Source: Bifidobacterium bohemicum DSM 22767 (GTDB lineage Bacteria > Actinomycetota > Actinomycetes > Actinomycetales > Bifidobacteriaceae). Taken from it: a stretch of 64,000 nt of DNA. The stretch covers positions 1-64,000 of the forward strand of contig NZ_JGYP01000004.1 of assembly GCF_000741525.1 (NCBI RefSeq), written 5' to 3'. The translations under genes were made by a program, and so were the position numbers. Shown here piece after piece: positions 1 to 13,980 of this stretch (the stretch's first letter is position 1; each line of letters begins with the position of its first letter). The notes beneath the pieces are model-generated. The model worked only from the letters and a program-made list of their open reading frames with translations, was not told the origin of the DNA and did not search any database.

Positions 1-202
1 CTCAAAAAAGAAACCATCCAAAAGGACGGAATCGACGGTGCCGTTTGGATAAGGACCAAACGACCACACAAAAAACCTCGACGACCTTCAAGACCTCCCG
101 GCCACCCGGCACAAAACCAGGCGATCGCCGAACTGGCAATCAAAAAAGCTTAAAAAGTAGTACAAACACACTCTTGAGTTCTCAAACCACCACCACACCA
201 AC
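1..202 (-). repeat. Leader of a second rRNA operon (direct repeat copy A)
   Basis: These 202 bases are identical to 7789-7990, the leader just upstream of the 16S gene in this window. Identity stops abruptly at 203 versus 7991. The copy therefore marks the start of another rRNA operon with the same (minus) orientation that runs off the left edge. A boxA-like element, TTTGAGAACT on the minus strand, lies at 177-186. Only the leader is visible; the 16S of that operon is outside the window. Confidence 0.9.
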
Positions 203-253
203 AACTTCAAGCAATCTCGAAGATTTGTTGTCGCTGCTGGGCAGCGAGTTACT

Positions 254-282
254 AACCTACACTAGGTTGCTCATTTGCGCAA
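254..282 (-). promoter_or_regulatory. Putative rRNA promoter of the left operon
   Basis: On the minus strand TTGCGC (277-282) is followed after 17 bases by TAGGTT (254-259). The same -35 hexamer and spacing occur at the same distance (about 51 bases) before the identical leader of the other operon, which supports the assignment. The -10 is weaker than the TATATT of the other copy. Confidence 0.5.
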
Positions 283-1109
283 ATCGACCAGGCAAAAATA
301 TCATGAGTTTCGTTGGAATATATACATTTTGTCGGCGTGTCGAAATTTAGTTATACGCGCCTTTTAAATTCTCAGCTTATGGGCAATAGGACTTTATCAA
401 TACATTTTTCTCGAGATTTGTGCATGTCGAGACTTTAACTCGGGATGTTCAAGACATACACGGTCATAAGGCCGTATGCCTTGGCCACTTATTTGGAGTT
501 GAGTAAATGATAATCGAGAAAACTTTAAAGCCTTGATGCGAGAATCAGACCAATGGCATTAATTGCCTTGCAACCAACAGATTCCGATAATGAGCATTAT
601 GTTTGAAGATCCTTTCAATGCGCATTCACTCTTACCATCGTTATCCACCACCTAATCGCTGCACGTTAATATGCGGATTGCACTGCCGCAACAGGAACGG
701 TTCCGCCCCTCACGAGACTTCTTTCGAACGTTACATCGATTTAACGCTTTGAGGAAGTTTTGTCATCTCTACTGCCAGCAAGAACAGTGGTTTGCATATT
801 GACAGTGGAGGCGACGCAATAAGCCTGTATCCGAGACGAGGACATGCGGCACGACGAACCAAATTCCATTTCAATAGATTTTCAATCTATCGAATGATGA
901 AAGGCATGAACTTTATGGCATACGGGGACGCTGCATTCAAAAACACCCGGTGCACATTTTATAGAATCAAGATGCACAACCGGCTCGATGCGCTATGTTA
1001 TTACAGGGCACAAACCGTCCGATACAGGCCTTCCTCAGAATCGTAATGTGCACCCATGCTACATGGAATTGTAAAAACAAGAAAACACGATACTTCCGAC
1101 AAGCAAACG
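283..1109. other. AT-rich intergenic region without a recognisable gene
   Basis: About 830 bases, visibly richer in A and T than the rest of the window. Short open frames exist (for example near 792-1046) but have no recognisable motif, no convincing ribosome binding site and no bifidobacterial codon use. It lies between the left rRNA promoter and the toxin gene and may be decayed or acquired DNA. Nothing else is supported. Confidence 0.5.
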
Positions 1110-1373
1110 CTACTCGTAATGACTCCATGCTGCATATATCGTTACTGTCTGAGTATCCTCATCAATACCATAGACAACACGATGCTGGCTATTAATCCGC
1201 CGAGAATACAATCCCCTGCTTAGCGGCTGCAGCTTTTCGAATGACTGAGTTGGCTGGTATGGGTCAGACTTCAAATCTGCAACTACCTGCATGAACGATT
1301 GCCGAAGATACGAACGCTTGATTTTTTTAAGATCCGACTTGGCCGAATTCTTGATTACGACGCGGTAGGTCAC
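1110..1373 (-). CDS. yoeB: YoeB/Txe-family toxin (RelE superfamily mRNA interferase)
   Basis: The product is about 87 residues, the usual size of the Txe/YoeB branch of RelE-fold toxins, which bind the ribosome A site and cleave mRNA. The sequence keeps the family layout: a basic N-terminal half (SAKSDLKKIKRSYL), a middle L-x-P-L-S-R-G-L-Y-S-R-R-I segment, an RVVYGID strand and a C-terminal end with aromatic and His residues (WSHYE). The GTG start at 1373 is chosen because it overlaps the antitoxin stop by four bases (GTGA), typical of translational coupling; a TTG at 1385 is also open. It is the second gene of a two-gene operon. The family is clear; the exact target is inferred. Confidence 0.85.
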   Translation of the reverse strand: MTYRVVIKNSAKSDLKKIKRSYLRQSFMQVVADLKSDPYQPTQSFEKLQPLSRGLYSRRINSQHRVVYGIDEDTQTVTIYAAWSHYE

Positions 1374-1633
1374 AACGTATCCCAATCGATATCATCAATA
1401 TCCGTAGTTCCGCTGTTGTCGGCACGACGCTTTTCCACAGCGGAGAGTGTGCCCGTGCTCTCCAGATAGAGGGTTTCCACGATCGAATTCCAATCAGCAC
1501 GATTAACGACCACGGCTTCCTCGTCTTTGTTGCCCCTGGCTGGAGAAATCACGACCGGCCTACGATGAACATTAACATCCTTAAGAATCTGATACAGATT
1601 CTTCCTTGCTGCCGTTGGTGTATAAGTATCCAT
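1370..1633 (-). CDS. yefM: YefM/Phd-family antitoxin
   Basis: An 87-residue protein directly upstream of, and overlapping, the YoeB-like toxin. The N-terminal half (YTPTAARKNLYQILKDVN, then RPVVISPARG and EAVVVNRADWNSI) is the conserved DNA-binding fold of the Phd/YefM family. The acidic C-terminal tail (TTDIDDIDWDTL) would be the toxin-binding part. Such antitoxins neutralise the toxin by direct binding and repress their own operon. ATG at 1633 follows an AGGCGGTGAAG stretch; a GTG two codons upstream (1639) is the alternative. A promoter with two GTAC half-sites lies just upstream. Confidence 0.85.
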   Translation of the reverse strand: MDTYTPTAARKNLYQILKDVNVHRRPVVISPARGNKDEEAVVVNRADWNSIVETLYLESTGTLSAVEKRRADNSGTTDIDDIDWDTL

Positions 1634-1656
1634 CTTCACCGCCTATACTTAAGTCT

Positions 1657-1684
1657 ATTATATTAACGTACGCTACTAAAGTAC
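1657..1684 (-). promoter_or_regulatory. Toxin-antitoxin promoter with GTAC operator half-sites
   Basis: On the minus strand a perfect TATAAT -10 lies at 1657-1662, about 24 bases before the antitoxin start. Two GTAC motifs sit at 1668-1671 and 1681-1684, between the expected -10 and -35. E. coli YefM recognises palindromes with a GTAC core, so these are plausible autoregulatory sites. No good -35 hexamer is visible. Confidence 0.45.
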
Positions 1685-1804
1685 GCTTAATTGCGAGTGT
1701 ATCATATTCTATCCCGTTCAGGGTGGTCTTACACTGCACGGTTCGGAAGTTAAACGATATTCCACACAAGGGGAATTCACATACTGTGGCCAAAACCCGT
1801 GAAT

Positions 1805-2272
1805 CTATCCCATACGCTCTAAACATGAATTACATAGAGCGCGTTCCATCACAATCTCGCCATCGTCAATCTCACCGGTAGGAACAAATCCCAACTTGCG
1901 ATAGACATGCTCCGCCAATGCATTTCCAGGGACATAACTCAATCGCAAACACGCGAACCCTTCCAATTGGGCTTGCTGAGCTAAAAATCGAAGCGTCTGT
2001 AATCCGTATCCGTGATTAACGTGTTCCTCCGGTATCAGGATTCTCCATATATCGCGAATGTTGTTTGCCAAATCGTCATGGGTCATAACGAAACCCACTA
2101 GGCTGTCCCCTTCATAAATCGCCAACGGCACCACCGTGTGTTCATTGCGGTACAGCCAGGCTTCAGCGAGTGAAACGCTGTTAGGAGCCACATACTCTTC
2201 AGCCTCAGGCCTGTGCATGGCAAGAACCTGATAAAAGTTCGACGCATCGATATCGCGTAGTTGTACTGTCAT
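1805..2272 (-). CDS. GNAT N-acetyltransferase, polyamine (PaiA/BltD-like) type
   Basis: About 155 residues with the GNAT fold. The N-terminus (LRDIDASNFYQVLAM), followed by APNSVSLAEAWLY, LAIYEGDSLVGFVM, the acetyl-CoA-binding segment VNHGYGLQTLRFL, and the C-terminal LSYVPGNALAEHVYRKLGF plus GEIDDGEIVM match the spermine/spermidine acetyltransferase group. It would move an acetyl group from acetyl-CoA to an amine in the cytoplasm; the substrate is inferred from family resemblance only. ATG 2272 is chosen because upstream residues are low-complexity GC-rich sequence; ATG 2284 is possible. It lies 200 bases beyond the 5S gene on the same strand and could receive read-through. Confidence 0.8.
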   Translation of the reverse strand: MTVQLRDIDASNFYQVLAMHRPEAEEYVAPNSVSLAEAWLYRNEHTVVPLAIYEGDSLVGFVMTHDDLANNIRDIWRILIPEEHVNHGYGLQTLRFLAQQAQLEGFACLRLSYVPGNALAEHVYRKLGFVPTGEIDDGEIVMERALCNSCLERMG

Positions 2273-2421
2273 GGCCTTAATCATACTTGCTTGGTTTGGG
2301 GTGGATGGTTTTGTCCGGTGGTCGTCGTGTCCGTGTCCCGGTTCCCGTCGTCGGCCCGCCGGCCCGGCCGCGTCGACCGACCGGCCGGGGGGGCGCGGGG
2401 GATCCGTCCGGGCATGCGAAG

Positions 2422-2460
2422 AACCCCCGTGGGAGCCGTCAGGCTCGACCACGGGGGTCC
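2422..2460 (-). terminator. Hairpin downstream of 5S rRNA
   Basis: An inverted repeat of about 14 bases (ACCCCCGTGG...CTCCCACGGGGGT) with an 8-base loop lies 15 bases after the 5S gene, where rRNA operons end. There is no long T run, so termination strength is uncertain. A second GC-rich palindrome lies near 2362-2388. Confidence 0.6.
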
Positions 2461-2474
2461 CCGTTCAAGTGTGA

Positions 2475-2592
2475 TGCGGCGGCGAGCTACTCTCCCACAC
2501 CCTGTCGAGTGCAGTACCATCGCCGTGCCGGGCCTTAGCTTCCGGGTTCGGAATGGGACCGGGCGTCTCCCCCGGGCAATGACCGCCGCAAA
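2475..2592 (-). rRNA. rrf: 5S ribosomal RNA
   Basis: Read on the minus strand the sequence contains the conserved 5S core CCCATTCCGAACCCGGAAG and the closing GTGGGAGAGTAG, with complementary ends (GCGGCGG / CCGCCGC). Length about 118 bases. It follows the 23S gene as the third gene of the operon. Ends are estimated to within a few bases. Confidence 0.93.
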
Positions 2593-2756
2593 TCTTCTAT
2601 TATGCACGACCCGCCAGGGATCGTGGGATGTGATGGTCCGGGAACCGGACGGTGGACGCTTCATGCAACAACGATCGATTCATGACCAGGCAACGTTCAT
2701 CATCGCCATGGCCTTTCCGCAGTAGGAAGATGCCGTCCCCGCGACCAGCGCGGGAA

Positions 2757-7765
<5,009 letters not shown>

Positions 7766-7788
7766 AATGGAAAAGCCGTTCAACGACT

Positions 7789-7990
7789 CTCAAAAAAGAA
7801 ACCATCCAAAAGGACGGAATCGACGGTGCCGTTTGGATAAGGACCAAACGACCACACAAAAAACCTCGACGACCTTCAAGACCTCCCGGCCACCCGGCAC
7901 AAAACCAGGCGATCGCCGAACTGGCAATCAAAAAAGCTTAAAAAGTAGTACAAACACACTCTTGAGTTCTCAAACCACCACCACACCAAC
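7789..7990 (-). repeat. rRNA operon leader (direct repeat copy B) with boxA
   Basis: Transcribed leader between the rRNA promoter and 16S, identical over 202 bases to positions 1-202. It contains a boxA-like element at 7965-7974, the same TTTGAGAACT core found in the 16S-23S spacer; boxA recruits antitermination factors to rRNA transcripts. Confidence 0.85.
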
Positions 7991-8040
7991 GAAGCGCTTG
8001 TCTCTGGGAGAGAAGCAACCGCGTTAAGTAGCAAGGTGCA

Positions 8041-8069
8041 AATATACTCCGAAACCATATATCGCGCAA
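8041..8069 (-). promoter_or_regulatory. rRNA operon promoter
   Basis: On the minus strand TTGCGC (8064-8069) and TATATT (8041-8046) are separated by 17 bases, about 50 bases upstream of the shared leader. The left operon has the same arrangement. From here to the sirtuin start the plus strand shows only an inverted repeat at about 8090-8124 (AGGAACC...GGTTCCT) and no gene. Confidence 0.6.
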
Positions 8070-8421
8070 GTCGGAGACCACAAAAAGGTGAGGAACCGTT
8101 GCAATGACAAGGTTCCTTCGGCGTGTCGCAAAGACCTTTCCGGCCTTCTGTCATTCATTTTAGTGCCTTCCCACAATTACGCAACTCAATACCCACATAT
8201 GTAAGGGTATGTCCGCGCATAACCTGCTGAACTCACCAAGTTCTGCATCCAAAAGCGCGCGTTGGACGGGAATCAATAAATTCGTCGCTCCAACCGCCAT
8301 AATCCGACCAAAACTTCCTGCAGTAAGGATTTGCCTGCGAAAAGAACAATCCTTGATTCCGGTCATCGCTCATATTCCGATTATCATTAAAGCTAGGCAG
8401 ATAACCAAGAGAGGCGGAAAA

Positions 8422-9174
8422 GTGACCAAGAAAATCGCAGTGCTTACAGGGGCGGGAATTTCAACCTCGGCTGGTATCCCCGACTTCCGCGGACCGGACG
8501 GCGTGTGGACCAGGCATCCAGAGCAAATGAGCGTATACGACATCGAGGCGTTCGTATCGGACAAAGACCAACGCGAGTACTCATGGGCCTGGCAGAAAGC
8601 ATCACCGGTGTGGAGCGCAAAGCCGGGCAAGGCGCACCAAGCACTGGTAAAGCTTGAACAAGCGGGACTTCTGACGCTGCTGGCGACGCAAAACTTCGAT
8701 GCTCTGCATGAAAAGGCCGGAAACTCCCCGGACGTGATCGTGAATCTGCACGGAACAATTGGCACATCGCATTGCATGAAATGCCATGCGGCATATAACA
8801 CGGCCGACATCATGGCAAAACTGGATCAGGAGCCAGATCCGCACTGTCGACGGCCGCTGCCCTATCAGGGAAACATGCCATGCGACGGGTTGATTAAGAC
8901 CGACGTAGTCTACTTTGGCGAGATGCTGCCAGAAGGCGCGATGGAGAAATCGCTGAAAAAGGTACGTCAGGCCGACGAGTTCTGGGTTATCGGATCGACG
9001 CTGGAGGTTTTCCCAGCAGCCAGTCTCACACCGGCGGCCGCGCAGGCGGGCGTCCCGATAACGATTATGAACATGGGACGCACGCAGTATGACAATATCG
9101 CCACACGACTGATTCACGAGGACATTGCAACCGCACTGCCGAAGCTGGTCGAGCAATCGATTGCAGAAGGGTGA
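8422..9174 (+). CDS. Sir2-family NAD-dependent protein deacylase (sirtuin)
   Basis: Sirtuins remove acyl groups from lysine side chains using NAD, releasing nicotinamide and O-acyl-ADP-ribose. From the GTG at 8422 the product has 250 residues, normal for bacterial sirtuins. The GAGIST...DFRG NAD-binding segment is at residues 10-24, the catalytic His at 110 (NLHGT) and four zinc-type cysteines at 118, 121, 142 and 154. The usual T-Q-N-I-D-G-L-H motif reads T-Q-N-F-D-A-L-H here. The GTG is chosen because GAGAGG lies just upstream; the longer frame back to 8209 adds residues unlike the family. It stands alone, with the rRNA promoter diverging upstream and the regulator converging downstream. 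Confidence 0.9.
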   Translation: MTKKIAVLTGAGISTSAGIPDFRGPDGVWTRHPEQMSVYDIEAFVSDKDQREYSWAWQKASPVWSAKPGKAHQALVKLEQAGLLTLLATQNFDALHEKAGNSPDVIVNLHGTIGTSHCMKCHAAYNTADIMAKLDQEPDPHCRRPLPYQGNMPCDGLIKTDVVYFGEMLPEGAMEKSLKKVRQADEFWVIGSTLEVFPAASLTPAAAQAGVPITIMNMGRTQYDNIATRLIHEDIATALPKLVEQSIAEG

Positions 9175-9276
9175 GCCCCACCGAAACCCTGCGTCCAAGA
9201 GAGCCAAAGGCGTACGGCCTATGAACGGCACGGCTTCCGCATGTCACCAGAGCACACAACCGAATCGGCGAAAACT

Positions 9277-10263
9277 TTACACCCGCACAATGCGCGGCTT
9301 AGAAGACCGCTTATCAACAATCGGCGACCAACATCGGCAACTACAGCCGGGGTAGTCCAATTGCGACAAAGGCACGATCGCACTGCCGGAATGGAGACCG
9401 TGCGCGCGTAAAGATTCCCCACCCTGCGCGTCATACTCACTGGGGTCACCATAGCCGCTCCACAAAGGTTCGGGAAACAGCTCCTCCGAGAAAGCCGACC
9501 ATTCCTCGATAAGATCAGCAGAGGCATCGCCCAACCATCGAAGCTGCAGCCCATCCATAGCACTCATCGCAAGCGTCCACAAGTGACGGAAACGGTTCAG
9601 ATCACAGCGATACACATCAGGTAGCAGCCAGTTCATTGATGAAATCTGCCGCCAAAATTTCTGCTGTCTGTTGATAAAGTAGTCATGAGCCGGATGTTCC
9701 GGACTCAACGCCTCTCCATTAAGCGTCGAGAACAGCTTGACCATCTCCGGACGCCGAACGTTGAACAGAACGTTATTAAGGCAAAAGCGCGGGAAATAAA
9801 ACAGCTCACAGCCGTCGACGTCGCGAACCCGCGCGTTTTCATAAATGTAGGAATCCGCCTCTTGCGAGTCATAGTAATCCCGCAGAATCATACCCAGCAA
9901 ATCATTCTTGTTGTCGATATAGTGATACAATGCCGCCTCGGTGATGCCGATCTCATCAGCGACATCCTGCAACGACATGCCCCAGAAACCTTTGGAAGCA
10001 ACGACCTTGGCCGCCGCCTGGACGATCTGCGTCCGGCGCTGTTTTGCATCCATCCTTTTACGATGCTCGAAATTGGTCGAATCGAACACCTTTCGCGCCC
10101 GGGGATTCGATGAAAACGTCGAGACCCTTGACAAAGCATGGACGTCCGGCGGAACACGCAGCCCTTTACCCATATGATCCGCTTTCAAGGGGCCTTTAGC
10201 GCCCAAATCGTCCATCACGGCCATAGCGCCAAGCCTAGCACAAGAACATACGTTCAAGCCCAT
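9277..10263 (-). CDS. TetR-family transcriptional regulator
   Basis: A helix-turn-helix of TetR type is clear: RRTQIVQAAAKVVASKGFWG, then SLQDVADEIGITEAALYHYI and DNKNDLLGMIL. The roughly 190 following residues would form the ligand-binding and dimerisation domain and resemble nothing I can name. The start is uncertain: ATG 10263 (GGGAG upstream) gives a long N-terminal extension; ATG 10224 or ATG 10053, right before the helix-turn-helix after AAAAGG, are alternatives. It diverges from the cellobiose phosphorylase gene, and a perfect 17-base palindrome lies between them, so it probably controls that gene and itself. The inducer is unknown. Confidence 0.82.
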   Translation of the reverse strand: MGLNVCSCARLGAMAVMDDLGAKGPLKADHMGKGLRVPPDVHALSRVSTFSSNPRARKVFDSTNFEHRKRMDAKQRRTQIVQAAAKVVASKGFWGMSLQDVADEIGITEAALYHYIDNKNDLLGMILRDYYDSQEADSYIYENARVRDVDGCELFYFPRFCLNNVLFNVRRPEMVKLFSTLNGEALSPEHPAHDYFINRQQKFWRQISSMNWLLPDVYRCDLNRFRHLWTLAMSAMDGLQLRWLGDASADLIEEWSAFSEELFPEPLWSGYGDPSEYDAQGGESLRAHGLHSGSAIVPLSQLDYPGCSCRCWSPIVDKRSSKPRIVRV

Positions 10264-10278
10264 TACTCCCACTTGTTA

Positions 10279-10309
10279 TTGATAAGTCTACAAATAAGAT
10301 TATCTTATT
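10279..10309 (+). promoter_or_regulatory. GH94 promoter with overlapping palindromic operator
   Basis: A TTGATA (10279-10284) and TATCTT (10301-10306) pair, 16 bases apart, forms a plausible promoter. A perfect palindrome, AATAAGAT-T-ATCTTATT, spans 10293-10309 and covers the -10. This is the size and symmetry expected of a TetR-type operator and lies between the divergent regulator and the GH94 gene. Confidence 0.6.
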
Positions 10310-10360
10310 AGTTAAACGATAAAACAAATAGATGATGCCCAAGCATCCAGAAAGGACGTC

Positions 10361-12871
10361 ATGCAATTCGGTCACTTCGACGACGAAGCTCGTGAATATG
10401 TCATCAACACACCAGCCACTCCACTACCTTGGATCAACTACCTGGGCAACGAGAATTTCTTTTCCCTTATTTCCAACACCGCAGGCGGCTACTCGTTCTA
10501 CAAAGACGCCAAGCTCCGTCGCATCAGCAGATATCGATACAACAGCGTGCCCAGCGACAACGGGGCGCGCAGCTTTTATTTGAGCCTGATGAGCGGCGAC
10601 GGCGCAGATGCAAGACCTACGCAAACATGGTCCCCCACCTTCCTGCCGGCCAAGACCACGCTCGATTCATATCGGTGCCGCCAAGGAATTGGCTACACGA
10701 TATTCGAGTCATCAAAATGCGGCATAGACAGCACACTCACCGTTTTCGTGCCGATTGGCGCCAACGCGGAAGTCAACATGCTGCAAGTAACGAACGACAC
10801 CGACGAACGCACGGTGCTGGACGCAACAGCGGCAGTGGAATGGTGCCTGTGGGATGCGACCGACGACGCCACGAACTTCCAACGCAACCTGTCCACAGGC
10901 GAAGTGGAGGTGGAACATGGCGGTGACCGCACACTGCTGTACCACAAAACGGAGTTCAAAGAACGGCGCGACCACTACGCCTTCTACTCGGTAAACGGGC
11001 CAACCACCGGATTCGATACAGACCGGGACGAGTTTCTCGGACTGTTCAACGGCTGGGACAGTCCACAAACCATTGCACAAGGTCACCTGAACGACTCCAT
11101 AGCTCACGGCTGGCATCCAATCGCAGCGCACCGCTCACGACTGATACTTGAACCAGGCGAAAGCCGCACTCTGATTTACCTTCTCGGCTATATTGAAGTG
11201 TCACACGACAACAAATGGGAGGACCCGAACGACCCAGCCAAAGTGAGGCTTATCAACAAGCAGCCGGCGCATGAACTCTACACGCGCTTTGACACCACGG
11301 AAAAGGTCAACGCTGCCTTTGACGAGCTCAAGCGCTACTGGACCGACCTGCTTTCAACCTTCCACGTGGAAAGCGGTGACGCCCGACTCGATCGCATGGT
11401 CAACATCTGGCATCAGTATCAATGCATGGTCACCTTCAACATGTCACGTTCCGCTTCATACTTCGAATCGGGCACCGGACGGGGCATGGGATTCCGCGAT
11501 TCCAATCAGGACCTGCTCGGCTTCGTGCACCTGATTCCCAGGCGCGCACGCGAACGCATCATCGACATCGCCTCCACGCAGAAGGACGACGGGTCGGCAT
11601 GGCATCAGTACCAGCCACTCACCAAGCGCGGCAATGCAGACATCGGTGGAGGATTCAACGACGATCCCCTGTGGCTCATCGCCGGTGCTTACGCCTATCT
11701 TGCAGAGACGGGCGACGACTCGATTCTACGTGAACCTGTGCCGTTCAATAATGTCGAAGGCACCGAAACATCACTGTTGGAACACCTACGACGATCCATC
11801 AACTTTACGCTTACACATCTCGGACCTCACGGCCTGCCGTTGATCGGACGAGCCGACTGGAACGACTGCCTTGACCTCAACTGCTTCTCCAGCGAGCCCG
11901 GCGAAAGCTTCCAGACGGTGGAAAACAACGACACCGGAGTCGCCGAGTCAGTGTTCATTGCCGGCATGTTCGTGCTCTATGGCAATCAGTACGCCGACAT
12001 CATTGAACACTATGGCGCAAAGTGCGGTATAAGCGAAGCTGACGTGAGCCGTGAAGCATCCGGCATCCGCCAAACCACCGCAAAAATGAGCCAGACCGTG
12101 GAAGACGCCGGATGGGACGGTGAGTGGTTCCTGCGCGCCTACGACGCGTATTCCCACCCGGTCGGCTCCCACACCGACACCGAAGGCCAGATTTACATCG
12201 AGCCACAGGGCATGTGCGTAATGGCCGGCATCGGCGTCGAAAGCGGGAAGGCGCAGCAAGCTCTCAAGTCCACCAAGGAACGCCTGACCTGCGACTGGGG
12301 TACGGCCATCTTGGCGCCGGCTTATTCCACCTACCGAATCGAACTGGGGGAAATCTCCTCCTACCCGCGTGGATACAAGGAGAACGGCGGTATTTTCTGT
12401 CACAACAACCCTTGGGTCTCCATCGCCAACTGCAAGGTAGGCAACAACGAGGAAGCCTTCGCGGTCTACCGACGCAACTGCCCGGCTTACTTGGAAGACA
12501 AGTCGGACATCCGGAAGGTGGAGCCTTACGTCTACTGCCAAATGGTGGCCGGTCCGGAATCCTATAGCCTCGGGGAGGGCAAGAACTCGTGGCTCACGGG
12601 AACCGCGGCCTGGACCTTTGTGAACGTCTCGCAGTATCTGCTGGGCATTCGTCCCACCCTAGACGGGCTGATTGTGGAGCCGCACCTTCCAGGCGAGTTC
12701 GACGAGTTAAAGGTAACACGCAAGTATCGCGGAACAACCTATAACATCACGCTGCGGCGCACCGGTTCACGCGGACTGACCGTCGACGGTGGAACCGCTC
12801 AGACCGTCGGCAATCTGATTATCCCGCCGACGGCCGGCACCACACAGGTGGGCGTTCAAGCAACGTTCTAA
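10361..12871 (+). CDS. Cellobiose phosphorylase (GH94)
   Basis: GH94 cellobiose phosphorylases split cellobiose with phosphate into glucose 1-phosphate and glucose in the cytoplasm, saving ATP. The 836-residue product begins FGHFDDEAREYVI with PWINYLGNENFFSLISNTAGGYSFY, the typical start of cellobiose (not cellodextrin or chitobiose) phosphorylases. It has the GMGFRDSNQDLLG motif near residue 375 and the catalytic region G-R-A-D-W-N-D-C-L-D-L near 500. A strong AGAAAGGA site precedes the ATG. It is followed 80 bases later by an esterase gene, likely one operon, under the divergent TetR regulator. In context it would finish the glucan backbone left by the xyloglucan-type enzymes. Substrate is inferred from motifs. 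Confidence 0.88.
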   Translation: MQFGHFDDEAREYVINTPATPLPWINYLGNENFFSLISNTAGGYSFYKDAKLRRISRYRYNSVPSDNGARSFYLSLMSGDGADARPTQTWSPTFLPAKTTLDSYRCRQGIGYTIFESSKCGIDSTLTVFVPIGANAEVNMLQVTNDTDERTVLDATAAVEWCLWDATDDATNFQRNLSTGEVEVEHGGDRTLLYHKTEFKERRDHYAFYSVNGPTTGFDTDRDEFLGLFNGWDSPQTIAQGHLNDSIAHGWHPIAAHRSRLILEPGESRTLIYLLGYIEVSHDNKWEDPNDPAKVRLINKQPAHELYTRFDTTEKVNAAFDELKRYWTDLLSTFHVESGDARLDRMVNIWHQYQCMVTFNMSRSASYFESGTGRGMGFRDSNQDLLGFVHLIPRRARERIIDIASTQKDDGSAWHQYQPLTKRGNADIGGGFNDDPLWLIAGAYAYLAETGDDSILREPVPFNNVEGTETSLLEHLRRSINFTLTHLGPHGLPLIGRADWNDCLDLNCFSSEPGESFQTVENNDTGVAESVFIAGMFVLYGNQYADIIEHYGAKCGISEADVSREASGIRQTTAKMSQTVEDAGWDGEWFLRAYDAYSHPVGSHTDTEGQIYIEPQGMCVMAGIGVESGKAQQALKSTKERLTCDWGTAILAPAYSTYRIELGEISSYPRGYKENGGIFCHNNPWVSIANCKVGNNEEAFAVYRRNCPAYLEDKSDIRKVEPYVYCQMVAGPESYSLGEGKNSWLTGTAAWTFVNVSQYLLGIRPTLDGLIVEPHLPGEFDELKVTRKYRGTTYNITLRRTGSRGLTVDGGTAQTVGNLIIPPTAGTTQVGVQATF

Positions 12872-12951
12872 CGCCCACAAATCGACTCCATCGATAACCA
12901 ATGAGACAATCGTAGTAGCCGCGCATCATTGCGCGTGCGCAAAGGAGCATC

Positions 12952-13776
12952 ATGAAATATATTAGGCAGACCATTGAAGGCACAGACGGAAGCCGCGCCG
13001 AATTCGACGGCTACATCATCGACAACAGCAAGGAGATTGACGAAAATCGCGTCCGACCAGCCGTACTGGTCATTCCCGGCGGCGGATATGAAATGACCAG
13101 CGACCGGGAAGCCGAACCGATTGCGCTGAAGATGCTCGGAGCCGGTTTCCATGCATTCGTTTTGCGATACTCCTGCTCGCCGTCGGTCTATCCCACGGCT
13201 TTGCTTGAAGCCGCGCAAGCAATGGCCATCATTCGCGAACACGCAGCGGAATGGCATGTTGACCCCAACGCTGTCATTATCCTCGGTTTCTCCGCCGGTG
13301 GACATCTTGCCGCAAACCTCGCCACTGACGCAGGTGACGAAACGGAACGCGCCCACGGCTACGACCCCGATGCCGTGCGGCCGAATGGCCTGGCATTGAG
13401 CTACGCAGTCCTGACCTCGGGAGAATTCGCCCACCGTAGCAGCATCGAACACTTGCTCGGGGACAAAAAGGATGACCCGGCGATGCTGGAGGAAGTCTCC
13501 TGCGAGCAACACGTCAGCGCCAAGACCCCGCCGACCTTCCTCTGGCACACCGCCACCGACGGCCTAGTGCCCGTGCAGAACTCAATGCTGCTGGCCAATG
13601 CCTGCGTCAATGCCGGGGTGTCCGTGGAGATGCACCTGTACCCGCAAGGTGGGCATGGTCTTTCACTTGGCACGCTGGAGACCGCGTGGGGCGGCGATCT
13701 GGCGAATGTGGAACCGTGCATCCAGACCTGGCCTGATCTGCTCATGGACTGGATCACTCGCAACTTCGCGAAGTAA
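12952..13776 (+). CDS. Alpha/beta-hydrolase esterase (acetyl-xylan-esterase-like)
   Basis: A 274-residue cytoplasmic alpha/beta hydrolase without signal peptide. The oxyanion-hole segment VLVIPGGGYEM, nucleophile elbow G-F-S-A-G-G (Ser near 112), acid HTATDGLVP and catalytic His in G-G-H-G are all present, the arrangement of the acetylesterases near carbohydrate clusters (BD-FAE / CE10-like). It likely removes O-acetyl groups from imported oligosaccharides, but the ester has not been identified. A clear GGAG lies 7 bases before ATG. It follows GH94 on the same strand and ends at a hairpin at 13808-13836. Confidence 0.82.
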   Translation: MKYIRQTIEGTDGSRAEFDGYIIDNSKEIDENRVRPAVLVIPGGGYEMTSDREAEPIALKMLGAGFHAFVLRYSCSPSVYPTALLEAAQAMAIIREHAAEWHVDPNAVIILGFSAGGHLAANLATDAGDETERAHGYDPDAVRPNGLALSYAVLTSGEFAHRSSIEHLLGDKKDDPAMLEEVSCEQHVSAKTPPTFLWHTATDGLVPVQNSMLLANACVNAGVSVEMHLYPQGGHGLSLGTLETAWGGDLANVEPCIQTWPDLLMDWITRNFAK

Positions 13777-13807
13777 GAGTAAGCAAAGCCAGGAACGTCA
13801 ATAGAGG

Positions 13808-13836
13808 TGGGCTCCCAATAGCCGTATGGGAACCCA
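13808..13836. terminator. Bidirectional terminator between esterase and GH42
   Basis: TGGGCTCCCA (13808-13817) pairs imperfectly with TGGGAACCCA (13827-13836) around a 9-base loop, followed on the plus strand by TCTTTCTT. It lies between the converging esterase and GH42 genes and could stop both. Confidence 0.65.
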
Positions 13837-13980
13837 TCTTTCTTATCATCACAATTCTACCGATGTCGCATCAGTTTGCCCCAGGTCCGCCTAGCCCCGT
13901 ACCCAGGCCAGAAACCAGCAAGCGAATCGCCGACGAATAAGTAATGCCCACGCCTTGCAACAAGTGGACGCGGCGTACAG

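Noticed and set aside
792..1195. Two short plus-strand frames in the AT-rich region
   Set aside because: No ribosome binding site, no motif and no family resemblance; chance frames.
12872..12951. A promoter between GH94 and the esterase
   Set aside because: No hexamers stand out and the gap is only 80 bases; one operon is simpler.
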